A stretch of DNA of 29,101 bases from a virus. Position 1 is the stretch's first letter. The number at the start of each line of letters is the position of its first letter. Made by a program: the position numbers and the translations under genes. A model generated the notes under the pieces. That model made no database searches, had not been told where the DNA came from, and saw only the letters and a program-made list of their open reading frames with translations. Positions 16,603 through 23,026 of this stretch are shown here, in pieces. The DNA is taken from positions 75 to 29,175 of the IMG/VR virus record IMGVR_UViG_3300000224_000010, one strand, 5' to 3'.

Positions 16603-16777
16603 GTACCAATTCATCTAATTTTAATTCAACGTTAGAATCACTCCACGCATCTTGCATTGCATCCGTTGAATACCTAGCACAAACATTACATAGGTCTAAA
16701 TGGTGTCCGGTGTTGTGGTCAATACGCTTAAGCTCGTATTCATTCATAATCACATCACATGCTTTACATCTACTCAT
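16583..16777 (-). CDS. Small cysteine-rich (zinc-finger-like) protein
   Basis: A 64-residue protein with CKAC (Cys4, Cys7) and CNVC (Cys30, Cys33), a spacing suited to one zinc site, plus HH at about 25-26. Short two-pair zinc proteins of this type in phage early regions are usually regulators or host-protein binders, but no specific family is recognised. It overlaps the preceding gene by 4 bases (ATGA). Its 3' end contains the consensus promoter of the SSB operon. Confidence 0.75.
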   Translation of the reverse strand: MSRCKACDVIMNEYELKRIDHNTGHHLDLCNVCARYSTDAMQDAWSDSNVELKLDELVLDRSIN

Positions 16778-16992
16778 TTGAACACCTCGTTATATTTCTT
16801 TGTCATATTCTCGTATGAATTATTATAGTATTCATCCGTCATTTGCTTGGTTACTCTAGCCATTAGCTCAGAGAGGGACATACAATATACTTGGTACTCT
16901 ATAAGCTCATTAACCATGTTCTGTGCCGCTGGCTCTATCCACTCGCTAGGCTCGTACTCATAGCCTATTAGCTCCTCTTTAATCTTGCTCAT
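16774..16992 (-). CDS. Small acidic helical protein, unknown
   Basis: A 72-residue protein (MSKIKEELIGYEYEPSEWIEPAAQNMVNELIEYQVYCMSLSELMARV ...). ATG at 16992 is chosen over the in-frame TTG at 17004 because GGGAGAG lies just upstream. Predicted helical, without cysteine pairs or catalytic motifs. It overlaps both neighbours (14 and 4 bases), as is usual in this small-gene cluster. Similar short 'YEYEPSEWIEP' proteins occur in marine phages; function unknown. Confidence 0.75.
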   Translation of the reverse strand: MSKIKEELIGYEYEPSEWIEPAAQNMVNELIEYQVYCMSLSELMARVTKQMTDEYYNNSYENMTKKYNEVFK

Positions 16993-17173
16993 ATACTCTC
17001 CCAAAGGTTATCACTATAAAGGGCAAGTATAACAGAACACCCATAAACGGTAAAGCCCCTATCTCTTCTGTTTCCCTGTTAACTGTCCACACTGCGCGAC
17101 TATCTGCCAGTTCTAAGAACACCCCACAACCGTTAATAAGCTCTATGCTTAAATGCCTGTTAAATATCATCAT
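16979..17173 (-). CDS. Small protein with one hydrophobic segment
   Basis: A 64-residue protein beginning MMIFNRHLSIELINGCG. Residues about 41-57 (LPFMGVLLYLPFIVITF) form a hydrophobic stretch compatible with a single membrane span, leaving a 40-residue polar N-terminus. Start overlaps the upstream stop (ATGA), and an alternative ATG lies one codon later. A membrane-active early protein is possible; holin function cannot be assigned from a single segment. Confidence 0.7.
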   Translation of the reverse strand: MMIFNRHLSIELINGCGVFLELADSRAVWTVNRETEEIGALPFMGVLLYLPFIVITFGRVYEQD

Positions 17174-17337
17174 ACGCTTGCCTCCATTAATCCCGCTTTA
17201 GCTTTGAGCGACTCAATAGCCGCGTCTATCTCCCATTTTTGCATAGGCTCATACTCGTATGCATCCGGCAATTCTTGGGCATCGTGTAGGTCGTCACCGT
17301 GTAGCCAATCCCGTGCGTCGTCATTCCAACCACTCAT
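17170..17337 (-). CDS. Small acidic protein, unknown (55 residues)
   Basis: Reads MSGWNDDARDWLHGDDLHD ... and ends LMEASV. It has a very good ribosome binding site (GGAGGTGAC directly upstream) and 4-base overlaps with both neighbours, which is strong evidence that it is translated. Asp/Glu/Trp-rich, with 'DAYEYEPMQKWEIDAAIESLKAKA' as a likely helix. No known family recognised. Confidence 0.75.
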   Translation of the reverse strand: MSGWNDDARDWLHGDDLHDAQELPDAYEYEPMQKWEIDAAIESLKAKAGLMEASV

Positions 17338-17498
17338 AAGTCACCTCCAAGCACTACAACTGCCATTGTATACATTATAAGGGCTATTACAGCCGTTCCA
17401 ACGCTTAAGAGTGCCCAACCTACCACATCGACTATAAACGTCTTACGTGCGTCTCTATGGGCTTCTCGCTTGTCCATCAATATTTTTGCTTTGTTCAT
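17334..17498 (-). CDS. Small membrane protein (54 residues)
   Basis: Reads MNKAKILMDKREAHRDARKTF followed by a hydrophobic segment of about 28 residues (VGWALLSVGTAVIALIMY and on to VVVL) and a short GGDL tail. Basic N-terminus and a single membrane span suggest an inner-membrane protein with its N-terminus in the cytoplasm. AGGAG ribosome binding site upstream; start and stop overlap neighbours by 4 bases. Holin or small membrane regulator are both possible. Confidence 0.72.
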   Translation of the reverse strand: MNKAKILMDKREAHRDARKTFIVDVVGWALLSVGTAVIALIMYTMAVVVLGGDL

Positions 17499-17581
17499 TT
17501 TTTATTTCTCCTATCGTGTTTGCCTGATTCCCAGACCGCATATAGTCCGGACGTAATTAATAATATACTCAATACTAGCAT
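17495..17581 (-). CDS. Very small membrane peptide (28 residues)
   Basis: Reads MLVLSILLITSGLYAVWESG and ends HDRRNKK. A hydrophobic N-terminal helix followed by a basic tail. Evidence for translation: an AGGAGGG ribosome binding site 7 bases upstream of the ATG, a 7-base overlap with the upstream gene and a 4-base ATGA overlap with the downstream gene. No family recognised. Confidence 0.65.
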   Translation of the reverse strand: MLVLSILLITSGLYAVWESGKHDRRNKK

Positions 17582-17730
17582 AATTCAACCCTCCTATGAT
17601 TTAAATAGCGGCCAATTCGAATGACCTTGTGTGCTTTGTCTACCGGCATTCCGTAGTATTCCGCGAATCGTTCAACTGTTAAAAAGTTATTGAACCAATC
17701 AAGGTACAATGCTTCTATTTTGTTTTTCAT
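17575..17730 (-). CDS. Small DNA-binding-like or regulatory protein (51 residues)
   Basis: Reads MKNKIEALYLDWFNNFLTVERFAEYYGMPVDKAHKVIRIGR and ends in a short basic tail. The segment 'FLTVERFAEYYGMPVDKAHKVI' has the look of a small helix-turn-helix (…FAEYYG…A..VI). Proteins with this 'DWxNNFLTVExFAEYYG' pattern recur in marine phages. The start overlaps the 80-residue gene by 4 bases. A transcriptional role is plausible but unproven. Confidence 0.72.
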   Translation of the reverse strand: MKNKIEALYLDWFNNFLTVERFAEYYGMPVDKAHKVIRIGRYLNHRRVELC

Positions 17731-17969
17731 GCTGTCACCTCATTAGTTAAGTTATCAATAAAATCTTGTGCTACTGCTTCAACATCAGCCATAACACCTT
17801 TTAACCAGTTATTAACGTGTTTTGTCGTGGTAACACTATACTTGGTGCTAGTCTTAACGTATCGACCGCTTGGAAGCATTGCGGCCACTGGTGTCTCATA
17901 GCTAAATAATACTACTGTACCGTTGATTAATAGTTCCGTTTGGTTACTACCTATTTGTTTCAGTTTCAT
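17727..17969 (-). CDS. First gene of early unit; small beta-rich protein
   Basis: An 80-residue protein reading MKLKQIGSNQTELLINGTVVLFSYETPVAAMLPSGRYVKTS, then TTTKHVNNWL. This 'IGSNQTEL...VLFSYETPVAA' pattern is widespread in small phage proteins of unknown function (possibly what is catalogued as DUF8033; I cannot check). It is the promoter-proximal gene of the minus-strand early unit, with AGGAG and a 50-base leader behind a sigma-70-type promoter, so it should be made first in infection. Confidence 0.78.
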   Translation of the reverse strand: MKLKQIGSNQTELLINGTVVLFSYETPVAAMLPSGRYVKTSTKYSVTTTKHVNNWLKGVMADVEAVAQDFIDNLTNEVTA

Positions 17970-18018
17970 CTGGTGTTACTCCTAATTGTTTGTGTTTGTT
18001 TGTTTGCTTGATGGGTTC

Positions 18019-18047
18019 AGTATAGCGCCTAGGCTAACAATGTACAA
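18019..18047 (-). promoter_or_regulatory. Early promoter for the minus-strand unit
   Basis: On the minus strand: TTGTAC (18047-18042), 17-base spacer, TATACT (18024-18019). The -10 box matches 5 of 6 consensus bases, the -35 only 3 of 6. The spacer contains an 8-base palindrome GCCTAGGC (18027-18034), which may be an operator. It lies about 50 bases ahead of the first early gene. Confidence 0.65.
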
Positions 18048-18186
18048 TGATTTAAACGCATGACCTATATAAACTATATGCATCTAGTGCATGACTATAT
18101 GCTACCTTCTAACACACGCGTGCGCGTAGCAATAACCATGCCAACTATTGTAGGGTTGTGTCATGCAAGAGTCATGCCAATGTTTA

Positions 18187-18206
18187 CTAGTGTGTGCTAG
18201 TGTGTG
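18187..18206 (+). repeat. Tandem repeat CTAGTGTGTG x2
   Basis: Two directly adjacent copies of the 10-mer CTAGTGTGTG, followed by CT, immediately left of the DnaA-box-like cluster. Confidence 0.85.
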
Positions 18207-18218
18207 CTATAGGTATCC

Positions 18219-18325
18219 TTATGCACACTCACACTTGCCTGTGGATAACTTATGTATAACTTATGCACACCTTATGCACAGGCCCTGTATAACTCATGTA
18301 TAACTTATGTATAACCTGTGGATAA
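18219..18325. other. Putative replication origin: DnaA-box cluster
   Basis: Two perfect DnaA R-boxes (TTATCCACA, read on the minus strand) at 18240-18248 and 18317-18325 bracket the cluster. Three one-mismatch boxes TTATGCACA lie on the plus strand at 18219-18227, 18261-18269 and 18272-18280. Four TGTATAAC units lie at 18253, 18286, 18297 and 18308. A related TTATGCATA is at 18420-18428. An AT-rich stretch follows to the right (about 18500-18700), a possible unwinding region. Boxes of this density are the known signature of bacterial-type origins bound by host DnaA; function here is inferred. Confidence 0.65.
18286..18325 (+). repeat. Iterons spaced 11 bp
   Basis: TGTATAAC begins at 18286, 18297 and 18308, an exact 11-base period that keeps all copies on one face of the helix, then TGTGGATAAC begins at 18317. 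A fourth TGTATAAC at 18253 follows the left perfect DnaA box. The units share the ATAACTTA extension with the DnaA boxes. Confidence 0.8.
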
Positions 18326-18404
18326 CTTAGGGGGCGGGGGGCCGCGTGGTTTCTTGTGTGTATCAGCGGTACCCTCCGGTATACAAAATAGTAGGAAATT
18401 AGGA

Positions 18405-18432
18405 TTGACAACTGTATCCTTATGCATACTAT
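18405..18432 (+). promoter_or_regulatory. Candidate distal plus-strand promoter
   Basis: TTGACA (18405-18410), 16-base spacer, TACTAT (18427-18432). Perfect -35 and a 4-of-6 -10. The spacer holds the right-hand GTATCCTTATGCA repeat, so transcription from here could be affected by proteins on the origin cluster. A further TTGACA at 18475-18480 has no fitting -10. Confidence 0.5.
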
Positions 18433-18532
18433 AACCTCTTGTAATACATAAGAAAACACAGGTCGCCCCTAGGGTTGACACAAGCAGCCTAAAGGGACAG
18501 GAGAATAACTTAGATAATAGAGTAAATAATGC

Positions 18533-18561
18533 TTGACTTCTGATTAATAATATGCTATAAT
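18533..18561 (+). promoter_or_regulatory. Strong plus-strand promoter for packaging genes
   Basis: TTGACT (18533-18538), 17-base spacer, TATAAT (18556-18561), with a TGC extended -10. Near-consensus for the host housekeeping sigma factor. A 10-base palindrome TAGTATACTA (18565-18574) covers the expected start point. Nearly the same promoter recurs at 23147-23175. Confidence 0.87.
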
Positions 18562-18596
18562 AACTAGTATACTAAAGAGATAAAGATAACCAAGAG

Positions 18597-18685
18597 CCTT
18601 AAGGGTACTTAAGAAAAACTTTAAGAATTAACTTTAAAGAAATAATTAAAGTAAAAACTAAAGCATACTTAAGTATACTTAAGAT
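18597..18685. promoter_or_regulatory. Array of CTTAAG palindromes in the leader
   Basis: CTTAAG-centred sites are centred at 18600.5 (CCTTAAGG), 18610.5 (TACTTAAGAA), 18670.5 (ATACTTAAGTAT, perfect) and 18680.5 (ATACTTAAGAT). The spacing is 10, 60 and 10 bases, so all lie on the same helical face. A 12-base direct repeat AAGATAACCAAG at 18583-18594 and 18681-18692 flanks the array. The layout suggests a dimeric regulator bound in pairs, possibly with looping. Confidence 0.55.
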
Positions 18686-18701
18686 AACCAAGGGGTATAT
18701 T

Positions 18702-19094
18702 TTGAGTGATGAAAAGCAGCCTATTGTAAAAAAGAAAGGCAGACCAAAGAAGAAAGATGTTGTGTCAAAAACAACAGGCAATAGAAATAAGGTAGGTCGT
18801 CCTAAAGGTGATGCTTCAATCATTAACGACTATAAAGCTAGAATGCTTGCTTCACCTAAAAGTAGGAAAGTATTAGATTCTATATTGTCAGCAGCATTGG
18901 ACGATGACCATAAGAATCAAGCAGCAGCATGGAAGCTTTGTATGGATAGATTACTACCTGTCAGTTACTTTGAGAAGGATAAAGCAACTGGGGGCAAGAG
19001 TGCGATTAATATATCAATTACAGGCGTTGGTGGAGAAACTACTGTTATCTCTGGCAACCAAGAACCCATTGAAGGGGACTACACAGATGTATAA
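18702..19094 (+). CDS. Putative small terminase subunit / DNA-binding protein with AT-hook-like motifs
   Basis: A 130-residue protein. Residues 12-37 contain KGRPKKK and VGRPKGD, two AT-hook-like basic motifs; residues 40-90 are helical (DYKARMLASPKSRKVLDSIL, then KNQAAAWKLCMDRLLPV). First gene of the plus-strand packaging unit, two genes before the large terminase, the usual place for the small terminase that recognises phage DNA. The start is TTG, chosen because AAGGGG lies 6 bases upstream and no in-frame ATG gives a better site. A different DNA-binding role cannot be excluded. Confidence 0.6.
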   Translation: MSDEKQPIVKKKGRPKKKDVVSKTTGNRNKVGRPKGDASIINDYKARMLASPKSRKVLDSILSAALDDDHKNQAAAWKLCMDRLLPVSYFEKDKATGGKSAINISITGVGGETTVISGNQEPIEGDYTDV

Positions 19095-19461
19095 CATCAA
19101 CAAAGATTTAGATTACTTTACTAGAGAAGAGTTTGCTTGTCAGTACACAGGCGAGAATGAAATTAAAGATAGTTTACTTCTAAAGTTAGATATGTTACGC
19201 AACCGCTGTGGGTTCCCTTTTGTCATTACTAGTGGTTATAGATCAGAAGACCACCCCATTGAAAAGAAGAAGGAGAGAGCAGGAACTCATGCCCAAGGTA
19301 TTGCAGCGGACATTAAGGTCAGCGATGGAACACAGCGTTATAAGATTGTTGCAGAAGCTATTAAGATGGGCTTCTCAGGAATTGGAGTTGCTGCTGACTT
19401 TGTGCATGTTGACCTCCGCAGCTTGGACACTAACGAGTCTCCTGTAATGTGGTGCTATTGA
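19087..19461 (+). CDS. M15-type zinc peptidase, endolysin candidate
   Basis: A 124-residue protein of the peptidase M15 (D-Ala-D-Ala carboxypeptidase / L-Ala-D-Glu peptidase) type: SGYRSEDHP (49-57), GTHAQGIAADIKV with His68 and Asp75, and FVHVDLR with His107 and Asp109; His68, Asp75 and His107 are the expected zinc ligands. Such proteins cut peptidoglycan stem peptides and act as phage endolysins. ATG at 19087 is preferred to upstream in-frame starts; it overlaps the preceding gene by 8 bases. No signal peptide. The place between small and large terminase is unusual for a lysis gene. Confidence 0.87.
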   Translation: MYNINKDLDYFTREEFACQYTGENEIKDSLLLKLDMLRNRCGFPFVITSGYRSEDHPIEKKKERAGTHAQGIAADIKVSDGTQRYKIVAEAIKMGFSGIGVAADFVHVDLRSLDTNESPVMWCY

Positions 19462-20715
19462 TTGGCTGATCTAAAGGTTGAACTACTACCTTGGCAGCAA
19501 ACAGTATACGAAGACAAGACACGCTTTAAGGTTATAGCAGCAGGTAGACGTACAGGTAAGTCACGATTGGCTGCTTGGGCTTTGATACTTAACTGTTTGT
19601 CAGCCAAGAAGGGTCAGGTGTTCTACGTAGCTCCTACACAGGGACAGGCTAGGGACATCATGTGGCAGATGCTGCTAGAGTTAGGCAACCCTGTTATCTC
19701 TTCAAGCCATGTCAATAACTTACAGATCAAGTTTATCAATGGCGCACTCCTGACACTTAAAGGAGCAGACAGGCCGGAAACCATGCGTGGTGTCAGCCTT
19801 AAGTTCCTAGTCATGGATGAATATGCAGATATGAAGCCAGAGGTGTGGGAGCAAATCCTACGTCCTGCTCTTGCGGATCAGAAGGGTGATGCAATGTTCA
19901 TTGGTACGCCAATGGGACGCAACCACTTCTATGATTTATACTCATACGCAACCATTAGTAAAGATGATACCTTTGTAGGCTACCATTTTACAAGTTTTGA
20001 TAACCCACTGCTAGACCCTAAAGAGATTAAAGCTGCTGAGAAATCTATGTCAGCCTTTTCCTTCCGACAGGAGTTTATGGCATCCTTTGAGGCTCACGGT
20101 AGTGAACTATTTAAGGAAGATGATGTCAAGTTTAGTGAAGATGAACCTAAAGACGGTGAGTTCTACATTGCAGTTGACTTGGCAGGTTTTGCTGATGTAC
20201 AGAAAGTAACCACTAAAACAAACAGACTAGACCAAACAGCCATATCAGTCGTTAAAGCGGGTGTTGACGGTTGGTGGGTCGCTAATATTATACACGGACG
20301 TTGGGGCGTAGAAGAGACTGCCCGAAGAATCTTTGAAGCGGTTAGAGATTACCAACCAGTAGCCGTAGGTATTGAGAAAGGTGCTTTAAAGAACGCTGTA
20401 CATCCCTATCTAAACGATCAGATGAAGAAAAATCAACGGTTTTTTAGGGTAGAAGAGCTTACTCACGGCAATAAAAAGAAAACAGACAGGATTGTTTGGG
20501 CCTTACAGGGTCGTTTTGAGCATGGTAACATAACATTAAACAAAGGAAAGTGGAATAGTCAGTTTTTAGACGAGTTATTTCAGTTCCCTAATCATTTAGT
20601 CCATGATGACTTGATAGATTCATTAGCGTACATAGATCAACTTGCAAAAGTTTCTTATGCTTATGATTATGAAGAAGAAGACTATGAATTCCTAGACAAA
20701 TACGCAGGGTATTAA
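19462..20715 (+). CDS. Large terminase subunit (packaging ATPase-nuclease)
   Basis: A 417-residue DNA-packaging motor. N-terminal ATPase: Walker A GRRTGKS (28-34), Walker B FLVMDE (115-120) and the GTP coupling segment (148-150). C-terminal RNase H-like nuclease: YIAVDLAG (Asp239), VGIEKG (Glu305), HDDLIDSLAY (Asp382/383). The start is a TTG directly after the TGA of the peptidase gene without a clear ribosome binding site, so expression probably depends on termination-reinitiation. Shorter than T7 gp19 (about 586) but all motifs are present. Confidence 0.95.
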   Translation: MADLKVELLPWQQTVYEDKTRFKVIAAGRRTGKSRLAAWALILNCLSAKKGQVFYVAPTQGQARDIMWQMLLELGNPVISSSHVNNLQIKFINGALLTLKGADRPETMRGVSLKFLVMDEYADMKPEVWEQILRPALADQKGDAMFIGTPMGRNHFYDLYSYATISKDDTFVGYHFTSFDNPLLDPKEIKAAEKSMSAFSFRQEFMASFEAHGSELFKEDDVKFSEDEPKDGEFYIAVDLAGFADVQKVTTKTNRLDQTAISVVKAGVDGWWVANIIHGRWGVEETARRIFEAVRDYQPVAVGIEKGALKNAVHPYLNDQMKKNQRFFRVEELTHGNKKKTDRIVWALQGRFEHGNITLNKGKWNSQFLDELFQFPNHLVHDDLIDSLAYIDQLAKVSYAYDYEEEDYEFLDKYAGY

Positions 20716-20717
20716 CT

Positions 20718-22679
20718 ATGTTAGAAAGTAAAGATAATTTCTCTACAGAGCAAGACCTAGAAGGTTGGATAATTACTAAATGTGATGGTTGGAGAGATCA
20801 CTACGAAGCTAACTACTCACAGAAGTTTGACGAGTACTATCGCCTATGGCGTGGTATTTGGTCTGAGGAAGACAGAACACGCGCTACAGAGCGTTCTAGG
20901 ATTATTACCCCCGCTTTACAGCAAGCAGTCGAATCCTCAGTAGCTGAGTTAGAGGAAGCTACCTTTGGTCGAGGTAAGTGGTTTGATATTAAAGATGACA
21001 TACACGATCAAAACAGCCAAGACATTGAGATGTTACGTAATCACCTTGACGATGACTTTAAAAAGAACAAGATACGTAAAGGTGTAGCAGAGTGTCTTAT
21101 AAATGCCGCTGTGTTTGGCACAGGCATTGCTGAAATTGTGTTGTCCGAAGAAAAAGAAATGGCCCCTGCTACAGAAGCAGTCATGGGTGGTGAGCTACAA
21201 GCCGTAGGTGTGAACATACGTGATCGTACCTGTGTTAAGTTGCGCCCTGTAATGCCCCAAAACTTTCTTATTGATCCTGTAGCTACTGATATTGATTCAG
21301 CTTTAGGATGTGCTATTGATGAGTTTGTGTCATCACACTTAGTAGAGCAGCTACAAGAAAGTGGTGTCTATCGTGATGTTGATGTTCAACTAGCTAGTAC
21401 TGATTTTGACATTGAACCAGATCAAGACTTAACCATGTATAATGAAGACAAAGTACGTCTTACTAAGTACTACGGTTTAGTCCCTCGTCACTTGCTTGAG
21501 AAGGCAATGAAGGATGAAGAATCAGAAGAAGAAGAAGTTGTTGAGTTAGATACAGAAGAAAGCTCTTCTTATTATATAGAAGCGTCTGTTGTTATTGCTA
21601 ACGGTAGTATTCTTCTTAAAGCGACAGAAAACCCCTACATGATGCAAGATAGACCTGTTATAGCATTCCCATGGGATGTCGTTCCTAGCCGTTTCTGGGG
21701 CAGAGGGGTATGTGAGAAAGGGTATAACTCTCAAAAAGCGTTAGACACTGAAATACGAGCTAGAATAGACGCTCTTGCGCTTACCATACACCCTATGATG
21801 GCAATGGATGCCTCACGTATGCCTAGGGGTGCTAAACCCTCTATCCAGCCGGGAAAAACTATACTAACAAACGGTAATCCTTCTGAAATACTACAGCCGT
21901 TTAACTTTGGCAATGTTAATCAGATCACCTTTGCACAGGCACAAGCCCTACAGACGATGGTACAGACATCTACAGGTGCTGTTGATTCCGGTGGTATATC
22001 AGGTGGTGTCAATGGAGAAGCAACAGCCGCAGGGATCTCTATGTCCCTTGGTGCTATTATTAAGAGACACAAGCGTACCTTAATTAACTTCCAAGAGTCT
22101 TTTATACTTCCTTTTGTAACTAAAGCAGCTTGGCGTTATATGCAGTTTGAGCCTGAGATGTATCCGGTAGCTGACTATAAGTTCCACACCTCTAGCTCAC
22201 TAGGTATTATTGCGCGTGAGTACGAAGTTACTCAGCTAGTACAGCTTCTACAAACGATGTCTCCCGACACTCCCATGTATCCTAAGTTGGTTATGTCTAT
22301 TATTGACAACATGAACCTATCTAACCGTGAAGAGCTTATTAGAACACTTGAGCAAGCTAACACTCCTAATCCTGAAGCACAACAAGCTGCTCAACAAGCA
22401 CAAGAAGCTGCACAACAAGCAGAAATGGCGTTTAAGGCTTCTCAGTCTGCTGCCCTTAACGGACAAGCACAAGAATCAACCGCAAGGGCGCAGAAGTTAT
22501 CAGTCGAAGCACAGTCTATACCTCAAGAACTTGAAATTAATAGAATTAAAGCTGTAACGACTAACCTTAGAGCAGGTGACGCTGATGACAAGGAGTTCCA
22601 GAAGCGCATTGAAATGTCCAAACAAATGCTTAAGGAAAGAGAAATAGCTGTTAAAGAAGGAGGTAATAATAATGGCTAG
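20718..22679 (+). CDS. Portal protein (podovirus head-tail connector)
   Basis: A 653-residue protein after the large terminase, forming the dodecameric ring through which DNA passes. Features: acidic N-terminus with YRLWRGIWSEEDR, then RSRIITPALQQAVESSVAELEEATFG (about 56-84), a central WDVVPSRFWGRG segment typical of podovirus portals, and a long Gln/Ala/Glu-rich helical C-terminus (about 540-653) ending NNNG, likely the barrel or crown. An acidic insertion EESEEEEVVELDTEES (about 257-272) is a probable surface loop. It overlaps the next gene by 8 bases. Confidence 0.88.
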   Translation: MLESKDNFSTEQDLEGWIITKCDGWRDHYEANYSQKFDEYYRLWRGIWSEEDRTRATERSRIITPALQQAVESSVAELEEATFGRGKWFDIKDDIHDQNSQDIEMLRNHLDDDFKKNKIRKGVAECLINAAVFGTGIAEIVLSEEKEMAPATEAVMGGELQAVGVNIRDRTCVKLRPVMPQNFLIDPVATDIDSALGCAIDEFVSSHLVEQLQESGVYRDVDVQLASTDFDIEPDQDLTMYNEDKVRLTKYYGLVPRHLLEKAMKDEESEEEEVVELDTEESSSYYIEASVVIANGSILLKATENPYMMQDRPVIAFPWDVVPSRFWGRGVCEKGYNSQKALDTEIRARIDALALTIHPMMAMDASRMPRGAKPSIQPGKTILTNGNPSEILQPFNFGNVNQITFAQAQALQTMVQTSTGAVDSGGISGGVNGEATAAGISMSLGAIIKRHKRTLINFQESFILPFVTKAAWRYMQFEPEMYPVADYKFHTSSSLGIIAREYEVTQLVQLLQTMSPDTPMYPKLVMSIIDNMNLSNREELIRTLEQANTPNPEAQQAAQQAQEAAQQAEMAFKASQSAALNGQAQESTARAQKLSVEAQSIPQELEINRIKAVTTNLRAGDADDKEFQKRIEMSKQMLKEREIAVKEGGNNNG

Positions 22680-22935
22680 AACTAGTCCGGCAAAGGGTAA
22701 AGCTAAAGTTAAGATTACATCTAGCGGTAAGAAAGTTAGCTACGGTCAGGCAGGTAAAGCTAAAGATGGTAGCTCAAGGGTAAAGCCAGGTACATCTAAA
22801 GGAGATAGTTACTGCGCTAGAAGTCTTGGTATTAAGAAGGGTCTATCTAAAGAAAAACAGAATGACCCTAACACGCCCAATAACTTATCACGCAAGCGTT
22901 GGAAATGTTCTGGCGCTAAATCTATGAGGAAATAA
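22672..22935 (+). CDS. Small basic protein after portal
   Basis: An 87-residue Lys/Ser/Gly-rich protein with SYCARSLGIKKGLSKEKQND (residues 45-64) and RKRWKCSGAKSM near the C-terminus. Basic, low-complexity N-terminus (MARTSPAKGKAKVKITSSGKK). GGAGG ribosome binding site inside the portal end. This type of short basic protein next to portals is common in marine podoviruses and may bind DNA or the portal interior; function unknown. Confidence 0.75.
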   Translation: MARTSPAKGKAKVKITSSGKKVSYGQAGKAKDGSSRVKPGTSKGDSYCARSLGIKKGLSKEKQNDPNTPNNLSRKRWKCSGAKSMRK

Positions 22936-22936
22936 C

Positions 22937-23026
22937 ATGCCATACGGTACAGGAACATACGGAACTAAAGTCGGAAGACCACCTGCTAAAAAGAAGCCAG
23001 TTAAAAAGAAAAAAGTAAAGAAGTAG
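22937..23026 (+). CDS. 29-residue basic peptide with GRPP motif
   Basis: Reads MPYGTGTYGTKVGRPPAKKK and continues with a run of Lys/Val to the stop. GAGGAAATAAC precedes the ATG, giving a normal ribosome binding site, and the next gene starts on its stop codon region (GTG shares one base). The VGRPP core resembles an AT hook. Short 'MPYGxGTYGxxxGRPP' peptides occur at this position in related phages, from memory; role unknown. Confidence 0.62.
   Translation: MPYGTGTYGTKVGRPPAKKKPVKKKKVKK

Larger units (their letters stand above)
18213..18426 (+). repeat. 13-base direct repeat flanking the origin cluster
   Basis: GTATCCTTATGCA occurs at 18213-18225 and at 18414-18426, one copy on each side of the DnaA-box cluster. 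Each copy ends in the start of a TTATGCA box. Confidence 0.85.
17970..18701. other. Divergent control region without genes
   Basis: No convincing coding region on either strand over about 730 bases; an open frame on the minus strand at 18250-18459 lacks a ribosome binding site and spans the repeats. Contents from left to right: early minus promoter, short inverted repeats (ATGCA/TGCAT at 18078-18092), tandem CTAGTGTGTG, a DnaA-box-like cluster (18219-18325), a G-rich run (18330-18345), two plus-strand promoters and an AT-rich leader with CTTAAG palindromes. Confidence 0.85.

Noticed and set aside
17153-17380. Plus-strand open frame of 75 residues
   Set aside because: Antisense of two small early genes that have strong ribosome binding sites and coupled overlaps.
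18250-18459. Minus-strand open frame of 69 residues in the control region
   Set aside because: No ribosome binding site, low-complexity residues from the repeats, and it spans the origin-like cluster and a promoter.
18904-19086. N-terminal extension of the M15 peptidase
   Set aside because: Would overlap the preceding gene by nearly 200 bases; the ATG at 19087 starts at the natural beginning of the domain.
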